DNA of 55,920 nt, taken from contig CALWTR010000030.1 of the NCBI GenBank assembly GCA_944384525.1, positions 1 to 55,920 of the forward strand, in the 5' to 3' direction. The translations under genes were made by a program, and so were the position numbers. Positions within the stretch are counted from its first letter, which is position 1. Every line of letters starts with the position of its first letter. Positions 1 to 8,993 of this stretch are shown piece after piece. This stretch comes from an uncultured Clostridia bacterium. GTDB taxonomy: Bacteria > Bacillota > Clostridia > Oscillospirales > CAG-272. The notes below the pieces were generated by a model. That model had not been told where the DNA came from. It did not search any database and saw nothing but the letters and a program-made list of their open reading frames with translations.

Positions 1-88
1 GATGCGCCTGTTTGTTTTTCCGTTCTATTTATTTGCTATTCTCGTCATTACTGATTATGATTTTTACTGTCTGCCTTTACACTTATAT

Positions 89-805
89 TTATATTTTTTC
101 TTCAAGTTTCTTTTTTAATCTGTGCATTATCTTCTTTTCAAGTCTGGATATATAGCTCTGAGATATCCCAAGGCAATCCGCCACCTCTTTTTGAGTCATT
201 TCACATCCGTTTTTAAGTCCGAAACGCATTTCGATTATGACCTTTTCCCTATCATTGAGTTCATCTACCGCTTCTCTTACTATTCTTTTTTCCTCCTCGC
301 TCTCCATCTCACGCGTTACCGCATCGACCTCACTGCCGAGTATATCGGACAGCAACAACTCATTTCCGTCCCAATCCACGCTGAGAGGCTCGTCTATCGA
401 GACCTCTTTTCTGACGGAAGAGTTTTTTCTTATGAACATGAGTATCTCATTTTCTATACAGCGAGATGCATATGTAGCAAGCTTTATGTTCTTTTCCGCG
501 TTGAACGTTCCTATCGCCTTCATCAGTCCGACCGTACCTATAGATACCAGTTCTTCTATCCCCGCTCCGGTATTCTCGAATTTTTTGGCTATATAGACAA
601 CGAGGCGCAGATTATGTTCTATAAGAGTGGCGCGAGATGACTCTGAAGATATGCTCTCTATCATCATCTCCTCTTCCTCCTCACTGAGAGGAGGAGGAAG
701 TACGTCGCTCCCGTTTATATAATATACTCCCCTGCCTTTTCTGAAAAGCGAAAGAAATCTTTTAATAAGCACTGCCGGCAAAGAAAGCAGCGTTCTGATA
801 TTCAT
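89..805 (-). CDS. sigE: RNA polymerase sporulation sigma factor SigE (pro-sigma-E)
   Basis: Early mother-cell sigma factor of sporulation, made as inactive pro-sigma-E and activated by SpoIIGA cleavage. The protein has 238 residues, close to the usual length. Residues 5-22 form a hydrophobic and basic pro-sequence. [14 protein letters not shown] (28-41) is the conserved stretch at the processing site. Region 2 spans about 57-127 ([20 protein letters not shown]) and the region 4 helix-turn-helix about 185-232 ([20 protein letters not shown]). It lies 54 bp downstream of spoIIGA, the conserved spoIIG order. The 88 bp beyond its stop hold no recognisable gene. Identity is seen directly from motifs plus neighbour. 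Confidence 0.97.
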   Translation of the reverse strand: MNIRTLLSLPAVLIKRFLSLFRKGRGVYYINGSDVLPPPLSEEEEEMMIESISSESSRATLIEHNLRLVVYIAKKFENTGAGIEELVSIGTVGLMKAIGTFNAEKNIKLATYASRCIENEILMFIRKNSSVRKEVSIDEPLSVDWDGNELLLSDILGSEVDAVTREMESEEEKRIVREAVDELNDREKVIIEMRFGLKNGCEMTQKEVADCLGISQSYISRLEKKIMHRLKKKLEEKI

Positions 806-859
806 GCTGTATCACCGCCTTTTAAAAGCTTTGCAATTCTTGTGCTGTGTCTGTCAAGA

Positions 860-1702
860 TCACATACATATCGAGGACGGGACGAGTGAGTCATATCCTC
901 CGAAATCTCCTCCCGCATCATCGATCGCTATTACTGCATCAGTCTCCTTGGATTTGAATTTACCGGATATATCCTCAAGCACGGTGACCGATGGTTTATA
1001 CCCTGTGAGGACCCGCTTTCCACCGACTGAATCGACCGTAATTATCCGCAGATATCTTGACAGTTCTCCGCTCATCCGATCCTCCGGCAAAGTTCCGCTC
1101 GGGATACGGGATGACTTCAAGATTATTACAGGCAAGCCGCTGTATGAATCTACGGCCAGATTACCACTGTCAACAAGTCCGGTAAAATTCAGTTTTATGC
1201 CGCCTATCTCTGCCTTTACCAGCACGCTTTTTACAGATGCCGAAGAAGAAAGCAGAGAAACGACTATTCTTATCAATGCGATCGCTATCATTATTATCAG
1301 GGAAAATATTATGAATTTTCTGTTTGCCGGAGAGAAATCAACACCGGATATAACTGTCTCAAATGTTTTTTCAAGATTTATATACAAAAGAGACACCGCT
1401 CCTCCAAGCAGCATTTCAACTACAAGGAATACCGCCGTGAATCTGAGATATCCTACGATACTGTCCCTGCCGCAGGATGCAAAACACAAAAGAAACAGCA
1501 CCAGGATCGAAAAAAGCGCAGATATGACCTTGCTCTCCGATATGAATACTTCGGCCGTCGCTCCCGCCGCTCCTATAAAAGCACCGGCTATCAGCCTTCG
1601 GAAACTGGAGTGCTTTTTGAGAAAAATATAGGAAAAATAAATGGAAAGCGCATCGACTGTAAAATTTATCAAGAAATATACGTCTATGTAAAATGTTTTC
1701 AT
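860..1702 (-). CDS. spoIIGA: Sporulation sigma-E factor-processing peptidase SpoIIGA
   Basis: Membrane-embedded aspartic protease that removes the pro-sequence of SigE at the asymmetric septum after a signal from the forespore. The 280-residue protein has about five hydrophobic segments in residues 1-150, then a soluble protease domain with the catalytic motif GLVDSGN (Asp178). It is somewhat shorter than the Bacillus protein. The ATG at 1702 follows CAGGAGAACAGCT, a good ribosome binding site. It is the first gene of the spoIIGA-sigE pair, transcribed from the promoter at 1729-1762. Weak overall conservation is normal for this family; the active-site motif, topology and linkage to sigE carry the call. 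Confidence 0.93.
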   Translation of the reverse strand: MKTFYIDVYFLINFTVDALSIYFSYIFLKKHSSFRRLIAGAFIGAAGATAEVFISESKVISALFSILVLFLLCFASCGRDSIVGYLRFTAVFLVVEMLLGGAVSLLYINLEKTFETVISGVDFSPANRKFIIFSLIIMIAIALIRIVVSLLSSSASVKSVLVKAEIGGIKLNFTGLVDSGNLAVDSYSGLPVIILKSSRIPSGTLPEDRMSGELSRYLRIITVDSVGGKRVLTGYKPSVTVLEDISGKFKSKETDAVIAIDDAGGDFGGYDSLVPSSICM

Positions 1703-1728
1703 AGCTGTTCTCCTGCTCTGCGGTATCT

Positions 1729-1762
1729 ATTCTAGCACTTTCTCCATGGGGATAAATGTCGG
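1729..1762 (-). promoter_or_regulatory. Putative spoIIG promoter with 22-bp spacer and Spo0A-like box
   Basis: On the minus strand CCGACA (plus 1757-1762) and TAGAAT (plus 1729-1734) are separated by exactly 22 bp, with TGC just before the -10. The spoIIG promoter of Bacillus is known for such an over-long spacer, rescued by Spo0A. TGTCGGA at 1757-1763 matches the 0A box TGTCGAA at six of seven positions and overlaps the -35. The sequence match is seen; the regulation is inferred. Confidence 0.55.
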
Positions 1763-1840
1763 ATGTAGTACCGCACCAACAAATTGTAAGAGACATTTTA
1801 AAAAGCTCATATCAGCACAGTAAAAAATGAGCCTCATCAC

Positions 1841-1869
1841 TTGCAATGCGCATTAATATCTGTTAGAAT
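1841..1869 (+). promoter_or_regulatory. Sigma-A-type promoter of the GH38 gene
   Basis: TTGCAA (1841-1846), a 17-bp spacer and TAGAAT (1864-1869), preceded by TGT (an extended -10 form). The gene starts 58 bp further on behind GAAAGGAGAGCGCA. Confidence 0.65.
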
Positions 1870-1927
1870 TAACTCGTAAATATCCGTCCAAGTATATACC
1901 TGATCAAACAACCGAAAGGAGAGCGCA

Positions 1928-4900
1928 ATGAACGATATAAAGTACAGAAAAGTTAAAAAGTATCTTTCTATACTCAAGGAAAACTGCACGACTGGCCATG
2001 CGCCGATAAACGAACTCCTTTATTGTGAAAGCGGCTATAAATCCGGGAATGCTCTGCCTCCTCTTTCTTCAATGAGGCCTTTTTATACAGAAAGAGATCT
2101 CTGGGGAGAGACCAACGACAGCCACGCATGGTTTTACACCCATATTTCACTGCCGGACAACGGACGCACCGATACTGAACTCGGTGTTGAAACCGAGCTA
2201 TCCGGCTGGGATGCCGGCAACCCTCAGTTTTTGGTATACGTAAACGGCGAGATGAGGCAGGGCCTGGACACCAACCACCGTTCGGTAACGCTCGGACATG
2301 AGAGAGATTACGATGTATATCTATATGCCTACACCGGTCAGGAACACTCAAAATGCCGTCTCCGTATCTGCACTTTTTCATTCAACACTGATGTGAGAGA
2401 TCTATACTACGATATCGAGGTCCCATTCCGCGCCCTTGACTCTATACCAGACGGTTCCACCGAGTATGTCAGGATACTTGACCATCTCGACACTGCTGTA
2501 TCGATGCTATACCTCCTTAACGTCCCGTCCGAAAAATTTATATCATCGGTGCGTGAAGCAAGAAGATATATGCAAAAAGAATTTTACGGGAAACTGTGCC
2601 GCGGGAGCGAAATATCTGTGGTTGGAACAGGACACACACATATCGACTGTGCATGGCTCTGGACGCTCAAACAAACCCGCGAGAAAGTACAGAGAACATT
2701 CTCTACGGTAGTTGAGCTTATGAAAAAATATCCGGAATACAGATTTATGTCTTCCCAGGCTCTTCTTTTAAAATACCTGAAGGAAGAGGCCCCGGAAAAG
2801 TACTCCGAGGTCAAAGAACTGGTCAAAGACGGGAAATTCGATATTGAGGGCGCAATGTGGGTAGAGGCGGACTGCAATCTTATATCCGGAGAAAGCCTTG
2901 TACGGCAGATCCTATATGGGAAGCGCTTTTTCCGCGATGAATTCGGAGTTGAGAACCATATACTCTGGCTGCCGGACGTTTTCGGATATTCCGCCGCACT
3001 TCCGCAGATACTACGCAAGAGCAATGTAGACTGGTTCGTCACCTCAAAAATATCATGGAACGATACCAACCAGATGCCGTACGACCTTTTCATGTGGAAA
3101 GGGATCGACGGAAGCGAGATAAAAACGTATTTTCTTACGGCACAGGACAAGCGGAAAGACAACTCCACCGAAAGAGGCGCGACCTATGTCGGAGACACAC
3201 GTCCTCAGATGGTAGCCGGAACTTGGAACAGATTTCAGCAGAAATCCTTTACTGACGAGGCTCTTCTTACTTTCGGGTTCGGCGATGGAGGCGGAGGCCC
3301 TACATACGAGATGCTCGAGACCGCAAAGCGCGTATCAAAAGGTATCCCGGGTATTCCGGAACTCAAAATCGATACACCCACCCATTTTTTCAACAGGCTT
3401 GACAAAAAGCTGCGCGGAAAAGAAGAGGCACTGCCCAAATGGCAAGGAGAGCTCTATCTCGAATATCACAGAGGAACATATACATCCATCGCAAAGAACA
3501 AGAAGAACAACCGCCGTTCGGAACTTCTTTACATGGATACGGAATTTGTAAGCACGCTGGCAAAACACCTCACGTCCTCTGAATACCCCAAAGATAAATT
3601 GGCAGAGGGATGGAAAAAGATATTGACCAATCAGTTTCACGATATAATCCCGGGATCCTCGATCAAAGAAGTATACGACTGCTCGGACGAAGATTACCGG
3701 GAAATAGAAAGGATCGCCAACGAGTGCAGAGATGCCGCCGTAAGCAGAATACGGGACGCTGTTGACGCCGACAGCGGTTATATCGTATTCAATCCTCATT
3801 CCTTCCCCGGAAACGGAGTCGTACGCATAGGTGGAAGGACTGTATATGTGACCGACATCCCCGCCAAGGGCTACCGTGTTATCAAGGATGTTATGTGCTC
3901 CAAAAATCACATAAAGATATCCGGCAGGAAGGCAGAAAATGCGTATTTTCTGATCGAATTCGATAAGGACAGGAACATAAAACGCATTTTTGACAAAAAG
4001 GCAGTCCGTGAGATACTTCGCGCGGGATCTATCGGAAATGAATTGCAAATATACGAAGATCGGCCTGACAACTACGACGCATGGGAAATATCGGGATATT
4101 ATTCTCATAAGCATTACACTATTCTTGACGTCTCTTCTGTAAAAGTGATAGACGACGGCGTGCGTAAGGGTGTTGAGACTATACGGAAATATATGAATTC
4201 CCAGATAAAACAGACTATCTGGCTCTATGAAAATACCGGGCGGATCGATTTTGAAACAGAACTCGACTGGCACGAACGGCACCAGCTGCTCAAGGCCGCA
4301 TTCCCCGTAGATATCAATTCCGACAAAGCTACTTATGAAATACAGTTCGGCACCGTTGAACGCCCGGCTCATATGAACACATCATGGGACGAGGCCAAAT
4401 TCGAAGTATGCGCTCATAAATTTGCGGACTACTCTGAATGCGGATACGGAATCGCGCTCATGAACGACTGCAAGTACGGCTATGATATCCACAACGGAGT
4501 CATGAAACTGACTCTTGTAAAATGCGCGACATATCCAAACCCCGAAGCAGATCAGGGGCATCACTCTTTCACCTATTCGCTTTATCCGCATACAGAGCCG
4601 CTCGGGGAAAGCGAGGTCGCTAAAGAGGCGACGCTGCTCAACTATCCCATGTACGCATTACCGGTTTCAAACGATGTCTCCGGAGCGAAAATACCAAGCT
4701 CCTATTCCCTCATAAATTCCGACTGTGAAAACATAATCATAGATACGGTAAAGGAAAGCGAGGACGGAGAGGATACTATCGTAAGGCTGTATGAAAATTC
4801 AAACAGGCGCACCAAAGTCAATATAAACATCGGCTTTGACTTTTCAAAAGCATATATTTGCGATCTGGAGGAAAACGAACTTACCGAGCTTGTGACAGAG

Positions 4901-4963
4901 GGACGTTCCCTTTCTCTGACCGTTAAGCCGTTTGAAATAATCACTCTAAAATTTACCGTCTGA
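1928..4963 (+). CDS. Alpha-mannosidase, glycoside hydrolase family 38
   Basis: Retaining GH38 exo-alpha-mannosidase that removes terminal mannose from N-glycan- or mannan-derived oligosaccharides. It has 1011 residues, normal for the family. An N-terminal beta-rich region (about 1-225) precedes the catalytic domain, which opens with GHTHIDCAW (His236, His238, Asp240; zinc ligands) and contains WLPDVFGYS with the nucleophile Asp350. A middle helical domain (DKLAEGWKKILTNQFHDIIPGSS) and a C-terminal beta-sandwich follow, as expected. There is no signal peptide, so it probably acts in the cytoplasm on imported oligosaccharides. It is monocistronic, with its own promoter and a strong terminator. 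Linkage preference is not readable. Confidence 0.93.
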   Translation: MNDIKYRKVKKYLSILKENCTTGHAPINELLYCESGYKSGNALPPLSSMRPFYTERDLWGETNDSHAWFYTHISLPDNGRTDTELGVETELSGWDAGNPQFLVYVNGEMRQGLDTNHRSVTLGHERDYDVYLYAYTGQEHSKCRLRICTFSFNTDVRDLYYDIEVPFRALDSIPDGSTEYVRILDHLDTAVSMLYLLNVPSEKFISSVREARRYMQKEFYGKLCRGSEISVVGTGHTHIDCAWLWTLKQTREKVQRTFSTVVELMKKYPEYRFMSSQALLLKYLKEEAPEKYSEVKELVKDGKFDIEGAMWVEADCNLISGESLVRQILYGKRFFRDEFGVENHILWLPDVFGYSAALPQILRKSNVDWFVTSKISWNDTNQMPYDLFMWKGIDGSEIKTYFLTAQDKRKDNSTERGATYVGDTRPQMVAGTWNRFQQKSFTDEALLTFGFGDGGGGPTYEMLETAKRVSKGIPGIPELKIDTPTHFFNRLDKKLRGKEEALPKWQGELYLEYHRGTYTSIAKNKKNNRRSELLYMDTEFVSTLAKHLTSSEYPKDKLAEGWKKILTNQFHDIIPGSSIKEVYDCSDEDYREIERIANECRDAAVSRIRDAVDADSGYIVFNPHSFPGNGVVRIGGRTVYVTDIPAKGYRVIKDVMCSKNHIKISGRKAENAYFLIEFDKDRNIKRIFDKKAVREILRAGSIGNELQIYEDRPDNYDAWEISGYYSHKHYTILDVSSVKVIDDGVRKGVETIRKYMNSQIKQTIWLYENTGRIDFETELDWHERHQLLKAAFPVDINSDKATYEIQFGTVERPAHMNTSWDEAKFEVCAHKFADYSECGYGIALMNDCKYGYDIHNGVMKLTLVKCATYPNPEADQGHHSFTYSLYPHTEPLGESEVAKEATLLNYPMYALPVSNDVSGAKIPSSYSLINSDCENIIIDTVKESEDGEDTIVRLYENSNRRTKVNINIGFDFSKAYICDLEENELTELVTEGRSLSLTVKPFEIITLKFTV

Positions 4964-4974
4964 ACCCTAATATC

Positions 4975-5013
4975 AAAAAGGCCTCACCTGAAAAATCAGG
5001 CGAGGCCTTTTTT
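4975..5013. terminator. Bidirectional rho-independent terminator
   Basis: GCCTC-CCTGA stem with an AAAA loop, A-tract before and T-tract after; it ends the GH38 gene on the plus strand and can end dxs on the minus strand. Confidence 0.85.
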
Positions 5014-5085
5014 ATCGGAGTTATTTTACCTGCTCCGCAAATTTATACGGCTTATAAAAACTTATCAAAACGGCACCAAATCGGA

Positions 5086-6954
5086 TCAGATCCAGGAACA
5101 TGCCATCTCTTTTACGGCTCTGCATATATCATCTTCGCCGATTGCCGCCGCGGAATATATGTCGCAGGGAGTATCGGCAACTGCAAAATTATCGTTTACA
5201 GCAAGTATGCGATATTTTCTGCCATCGAGCTCACCCATGCCGTACAGCTCGTGCTCAAGCATCATTCCGGCACCGCCGTTCAAAATCCCCTCTTCCAGGA
5301 AAAGAACGTTTTTCGCTCCGTCAAGCATCGGTATCACGCCGCGTGCCAGATCCGCATACGGCTTAAGGCGCTCCGCAAGTATAACGCCGCACGCATATCC
5401 GTCCGCTTTCAGTTTATCTGCTGCTGACAAAGCTTTGTCAGCTATCGTACCGTATGTGATTATTACATTCTCAGGCGCTTCGGAATAGTTTTTATGGCAT
5501 ATGCCCAGATATTCTTCACCGTCCGGGAAAAATTCAGAGACGACTCTCTCGCTCTCCGGAGCATTTGAATATCTGACCGCTACCGGTCCATGTGAGAAAT
5601 ACACTATATTTACAGCCGCGCGCATTGAAGAAAAAGTTGCAGGAGCAAATATACTCATCCCGGGTATATGAGATAGGAAAGCAACATCGAATATCCCGTG
5701 ATGAGTAGCGCCGTCCGATGCTGCAAGGCCGGCTCTGTCTATAAAAATATTTACCCCAAGTTTTTGTATGCATATATCGTGAAGTATATTGTCGTACCCG
5801 CGCTGAAGAAAAGTGGAATATATGGCGCAGTACGGTCTCAAGCCGTCGGCGGCAAGCCCCGCGGAAAAAGTAAGAGCATGCTCCTCGGCTATCCCTACGT
5901 CAAAGTATCTCTCCGGGAATTTTTCCCCGAACTTTACCAATCCGGTCCCGTCTCCCATAGCTGCCGTTACGGCGACAATATCTTTGTGCTTCTCCGCAAG
6001 CCGGGTAAGCTCCTCAGAAAAAACGTCATGGAACGTCGTTTTACCGGAGCCGGAAGATACGTTGTGGAATTCCGACGGTCTTGACTCAGCCGGAGCATAG
6101 CCTTTCCCCTTTTTTGTTTTCAGATGCACGATCGCACTCTGTCCTGACCTTTTTGCCTCAGAGAGAAGCCGCTCGGTCACCTCATAATTATTTCCGTCTG
6201 CGGGTCCGAAATATTTGAGTCCAAGATCCTCAAAGTAATTCGATGGGTACACGATGCGCTTGATGCGCTGTTTTACAGACGCAAGTGCATTTTCAATATA
6301 GCGTCCGAAAAACGGAATGTGCGAAAGTATGGAATGTGCGTGTTTCTTTGCTCTTACATAGCCTTTTGAAGATCTTATCCTTGCTATATAATCGGCGAAA
6401 GCGCCGGTGTTTTTCGAAATCGACATTTCGTTTTCGTTAAGCACTATGATCAGTTTAAGATCGCGTTTTATATTGTTGAGCGCCTCGTGCACCATGCCCC
6501 CGGTGTATGCTCCGTCGCCGATCACAGCCACAGTGTATGCATCTGACCCCTTGAGCTTTTCCGCCTCGGCAAATCCGAGAGCGGCAGATATCGATGTTGA
6601 ACTGTGCCCTGCTCCGAACGGATCATAATCACTTTCACTGCGGCACGTAAATCCGGACAACCCTCCGCATTTTCTAAGTGTATCGAATCTCTCCCTCCTG
6701 CCGGTCAATATTTTGTGTACATAGCTCTGATGACCTACATCAAAAATTATTCGGTCATTCGGAGCATCGAAGACCCGGTGAAGTGCCACGGTTATCTCGC
6801 ATATACCGAGATTTGAAGCGAGATGCCCTCCTGTATTTATAACATTATCTATAAGGAATCCCCTTATTTCGGAACACAGCTCCGGTATTTGCCTTGCATC
6901 CAGCTTTTTAAGATCCTCAGGAGAATTTACAGAATCAAGAATTTTATATGCCAT
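5086..6954 (-). CDS. dxs: 1-deoxy-D-xylulose-5-phosphate synthase
   Basis: First enzyme of the MEP isoprenoid pathway: condenses pyruvate and glyceraldehyde 3-phosphate to DXP using thiamine diphosphate. The chosen ATG at 6954 gives 622 residues (MAYKILDSV) and has GGAGG five bases upstream. A TTG five codons earlier would swallow that ribosome binding site. The N-terminal domain carries GGHLASNLG, FDVGHQSYVHK and the TPP motif GDGAYTGGM...NN. The pyrimidine domain has DVGIAEEHALTFSAGLA with the catalytic Glu, and a transketolase C-terminal domain follows. It begins 11 bp after the AraC gene stop, so the two are probably co-transcribed. Confidence 0.97.
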   Translation of the reverse strand: MAYKILDSVNSPEDLKKLDARQIPELCSEIRGFLIDNVINTGGHLASNLGICEITVALHRVFDAPNDRIIFDVGHQSYVHKILTGRRERFDTLRKCGGLSGFTCRSESDYDPFGAGHSSTSISAALGFAEAEKLKGSDAYTVAVIGDGAYTGGMVHEALNNIKRDLKLIIVLNENEMSISKNTGAFADYIARIRSSKGYVRAKKHAHSILSHIPFFGRYIENALASVKQRIKRIVYPSNYFEDLGLKYFGPADGNNYEVTERLLSEAKRSGQSAIVHLKTKKGKGYAPAESRPSEFHNVSSGSGKTTFHDVFSEELTRLAEKHKDIVAVTAAMGDGTGLVKFGEKFPERYFDVGIAEEHALTFSAGLAADGLRPYCAIYSTFLQRGYDNILHDICIQKLGVNIFIDRAGLAASDGATHHGIFDVAFLSHIPGMSIFAPATFSSMRAAVNIVYFSHGPVAVRYSNAPESERVVSEFFPDGEEYLGICHKNYSEAPENVIITYGTIADKALSAADKLKADGYACGVILAERLKPYADLARGVIPMLDGAKNVLFLEEGILNGGAGMMLEHELYGMGELDGRKYRILAVNDNFAVADTPCDIYSAAAIGEDDICRAVKEMACSWI

Positions 6955-6965
6955 ACCCTCCTCCG

Positions 6966-7883
6966 TCAATCCTTTATATTGTTGATTTCTTTCAATATGT
7001 CGAGTCTGGTCTGACCGTTATCAAAATCCTCCGCAAGGTAAACTTTTTCACGCCTCTTTTTTGATGTTCGAAACGTCGGTGACTCTCCCATATATTTTAT
7101 ATAAGCCCGGTAAAATGAGGAATAATCTCGGAATCCGACACGCTCTGCGGCCGAGCTCGCGCTCTCGCCGTTGTCTATATACTGTTTAGCCAGAACTACT
7201 CGTTTTTTGGTCAGATATGAATGTATGGTTATCCCGTTGCGCTCCTTAAAATTATGACACAGGTAATACTTGCTCACAAAGAATTGCCGTGCAAGCTCAT
7301 CAAGAGATACTTCGGATGTTAGATTACTGTTGATGTAATTCATGATCGCTGTGCTTATAGAGTTATTATCCGTGACCTCATCGCCGTACTTACCGGCTTT
7401 GTCAGCAATGAAAATAAGTATTTCAAAGATCAACATCGAGCAATATGTCCGCTTTGTAAGATCATTCATCATAGAGCCGTACCTGAAACCGTCGAAAATA
7501 GTACGCACGCGCCCCGGTACCACGTCCGGATCATAGCAGTTTGACACATTTGACGACGGGTCGCAGATATAATCCAGATACTGAAGGCACAGCTCAGAGA
7601 GCAGCGGCCTTTCAAAGTGGACGACATATCTTTCATAAGGATGTGTGCCGAGAATTTCGGCGTAATGGAATTCACCGGGCTTAAGTATGATCAGCATACC
7701 TGGATTCATTGTATATTCTCTGCCCTCGACAACATATCTCCCTCGGCCGTCCAGAATGAATATCATCTCGTAGTCCTCATGACAATGACTGCCGAAAGAC
7801 GCCGGGTTCGGAGACATATCACATTTATAGGCGCATGAAAAACCGCGTGTTTCTATAAGAAAATCCTGGATCAAGAAAAACAT
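6966..7883 (-). CDS. AraC-family transcriptional regulator with cupin-type sensor domain
   Basis: An N-terminal AraC-binding cupin (HCHEDYEMIFILDGRGRYVVEG, PGMLIILKPGEFHY) probably senses a sugar. The C-terminal double helix-turn-helix (SLDELARQFFVSKYYLCHNFKE; SAAERVGFRDYSSFYRAY) binds DNA. The frame is open up to 8006, but a promoter lies at 7956-7984, so translation must start later. ATG 7883 (305 aa) lies just after GGGAGGA, and TTG 7874 (302 aa) has better spacing from the same site. The gene is divergent from the sugar operon at 8155, the usual place for its activator. dxs follows closely on the same strand. Confidence 0.88.
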   Translation of the reverse strand: MFFLIQDFLIETRGFSCAYKCDMSPNPASFGSHCHEDYEMIFILDGRGRYVVEGREYTMNPGMLIILKPGEFHYAEILGTHPYERYVVHFERPLLSELCLQYLDYICDPSSNVSNCYDPDVVPGRVRTIFDGFRYGSMMNDLTKRTYCSMLIFEILIFIADKAGKYGDEVTDNNSISTAIMNYINSNLTSEVSLDELARQFFVSKYYLCHNFKERNGITIHSYLTKKRVVLAKQYIDNGESASSAAERVGFRDYSSFYRAYIKYMGESPTFRTSKKRREKVYLAEDFDNGQTRLDILKEINNIKD

Positions 7884-7955
7884 TCCTCCCGTCAAAACAG
7901 CAACAAGCATCGGCTGTATCAGACGATACAGTAGTCGCCTTTGAAAGTCAATAAT

Positions 7956-7984
7956 ATTATAACTCAGCTGAACAAGTTTTACAA
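7956..7984 (-). promoter_or_regulatory. Promoter of the AraC gene (and probably dxs)
   Basis: On the minus strand TTGTAA, 17 bp, TATAAT (plus 7979-7984 and 7956-7961). It sits back to back with the sugar-operon promoter 44 bp away. Confidence 0.6.
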
Positions 7985-8027
7985 TATAAATTTGCAAGTA
8001 ATGCAAAGAAAAAAAGCAAAAACCGTA

Positions 8028-8056
8028 TTGAAGACCATTTGAATATATGCTAAAAT
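8028..8056 (+). promoter_or_regulatory. Promoter of the sugar operon
   Basis: TTGAAG (8028-8033), 17-bp spacer, TAAAAT (8051-8056), with extended -10 TGC immediately before. It gives a leader of roughly 90 nt before the first gene. Confidence 0.65.
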
Positions 8057-8078
8057 TAAGATGTGATAGGAACTTTTA

Positions 8079-8101
8079 TCGGTCAAATATCGATCGACCG
8101 A
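8079..8101. promoter_or_regulatory. Inverted repeat downstream of the sugar-operon start, candidate operator
   Basis: TCGGTC and GACCGA flank an 11-bp core containing ATCGAT. It lies about 20 bp past the expected transcription start, where a repressor or a second regulator could bind. It does not look like the direct-repeat sites typical of AraC proteins. Inference only. Confidence 0.35.
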
Positions 8102-8154
8102 CACCAAACTCACGTGAAAAGCACATGACAAAAATTGCGAAAAGGAGAACAACC

Positions 8155-8916
8155 ATGAAACTCGGTGCACAATTTTACAGCATCAGAAACCTGACGCAGA
8201 CCCCGGAGGATATAAGGAACTCTTTCAAAAAGATCAAAGAGATCGGATATGATGTAGCGCAGATGTCCGGAATAGGACCGATAGATCCTCATATGCTGAA
8301 AGATATTTCGGACGAATTCTCCCTGCCGATTACCTGCACTCACTCTTCCTATGACAGGATAGTATCTGATACCGTAGCTCTCATACAGGAGCACAAGATA
8401 TACGGATGCCCTGTAATAGGGCTCGGAGGCATGCCTCCGAAGTATCGCGGAAGTGTTGACGGCGTACAGGCTTTTATCAAGGAAATTGCAGAACCGATGA
8501 AAAAAATCAAGGCAGAAGGCATGGAATTCGCATATCACAATCACGCTTTCGAGTTTGACAGACTGAGTGACGGATCGAGGATCTTTGATATACTTTCCGA
8601 GGACTGCGAAGAGCTCAGCTTTATTCTTGACATTTATTGGCTGCATTACGCAGGCGAGGATCATTTAAAATACATCTCAGTATACGGTGGCTCCAGAATG
8701 AGCAACGTACATTTTAAAGACATGAAGTCTGAGCCCCAGGGAGCGATATGCCCCTGCGGTACCGGAACGATCGACATGAAGGCTGCTTACGACGCCTGTG
8801 TCGCCGCAGGCGTAAAATACGCTCAGGTGGAACAGGACAACGCTCCAGACAGCGGAGATGCGATCGGCGAAATGAAAACAAGCTATGTAAATCTTGCGCC
8901 GATATTCGGCAAATAA
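8155..8916 (+). CDS. Sugar phosphate isomerase/epimerase-like TIM-barrel protein (first copy)
   Basis: Xylose-isomerase-like TIM barrel (AP endonuclease 2 fold) of 253 residues. ATG 8155 is preceded by AAAGGAGAACAACC; the frame is open from 8047 but that part overlaps the promoter. Likely metal-site residues are visible: YHNHAFEF, LDIYWLHYAG (Asp), VHFKD (His) and QVEQD (Glu). Proteins of this fold isomerise, epimerise or eliminate sugars and their keto derivatives. In glycoside-cleaving gene sets they work on 3-keto sugars made by a Gfo/Idh partner, and two such partners follow here. First gene of the operon; substrate unknown. Confidence 0.85.
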   Translation: MKLGAQFYSIRNLTQTPEDIRNSFKKIKEIGYDVAQMSGIGPIDPHMLKDISDEFSLPITCTHSSYDRIVSDTVALIQEHKIYGCPVIGLGGMPPKYRGSVDGVQAFIKEIAEPMKKIKAEGMEFAYHNHAFEFDRLSDGSRIFDILSEDCEELSFILDIYWLHYAGEDHLKYISVYGGSRMSNVHFKDMKSEPQGAICPCGTGTIDMKAAYDACVAAGVKYAQVEQDNAPDSGDAIGEMKTSYVNLAPIFGK

Positions 8917-8993
8917 GCAAGCGATCAAAATGCCGCGGCCCTGAATAAAATACCGCCATTCCAAAGCGGATAGGTCAAGAAAGGAAGATAGAA

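Noticed and set aside
3335-4372. 345-codon minus-strand open frame
   Set aside because: Antisense to the GH38 gene, no start signals, no recognisable protein pattern.
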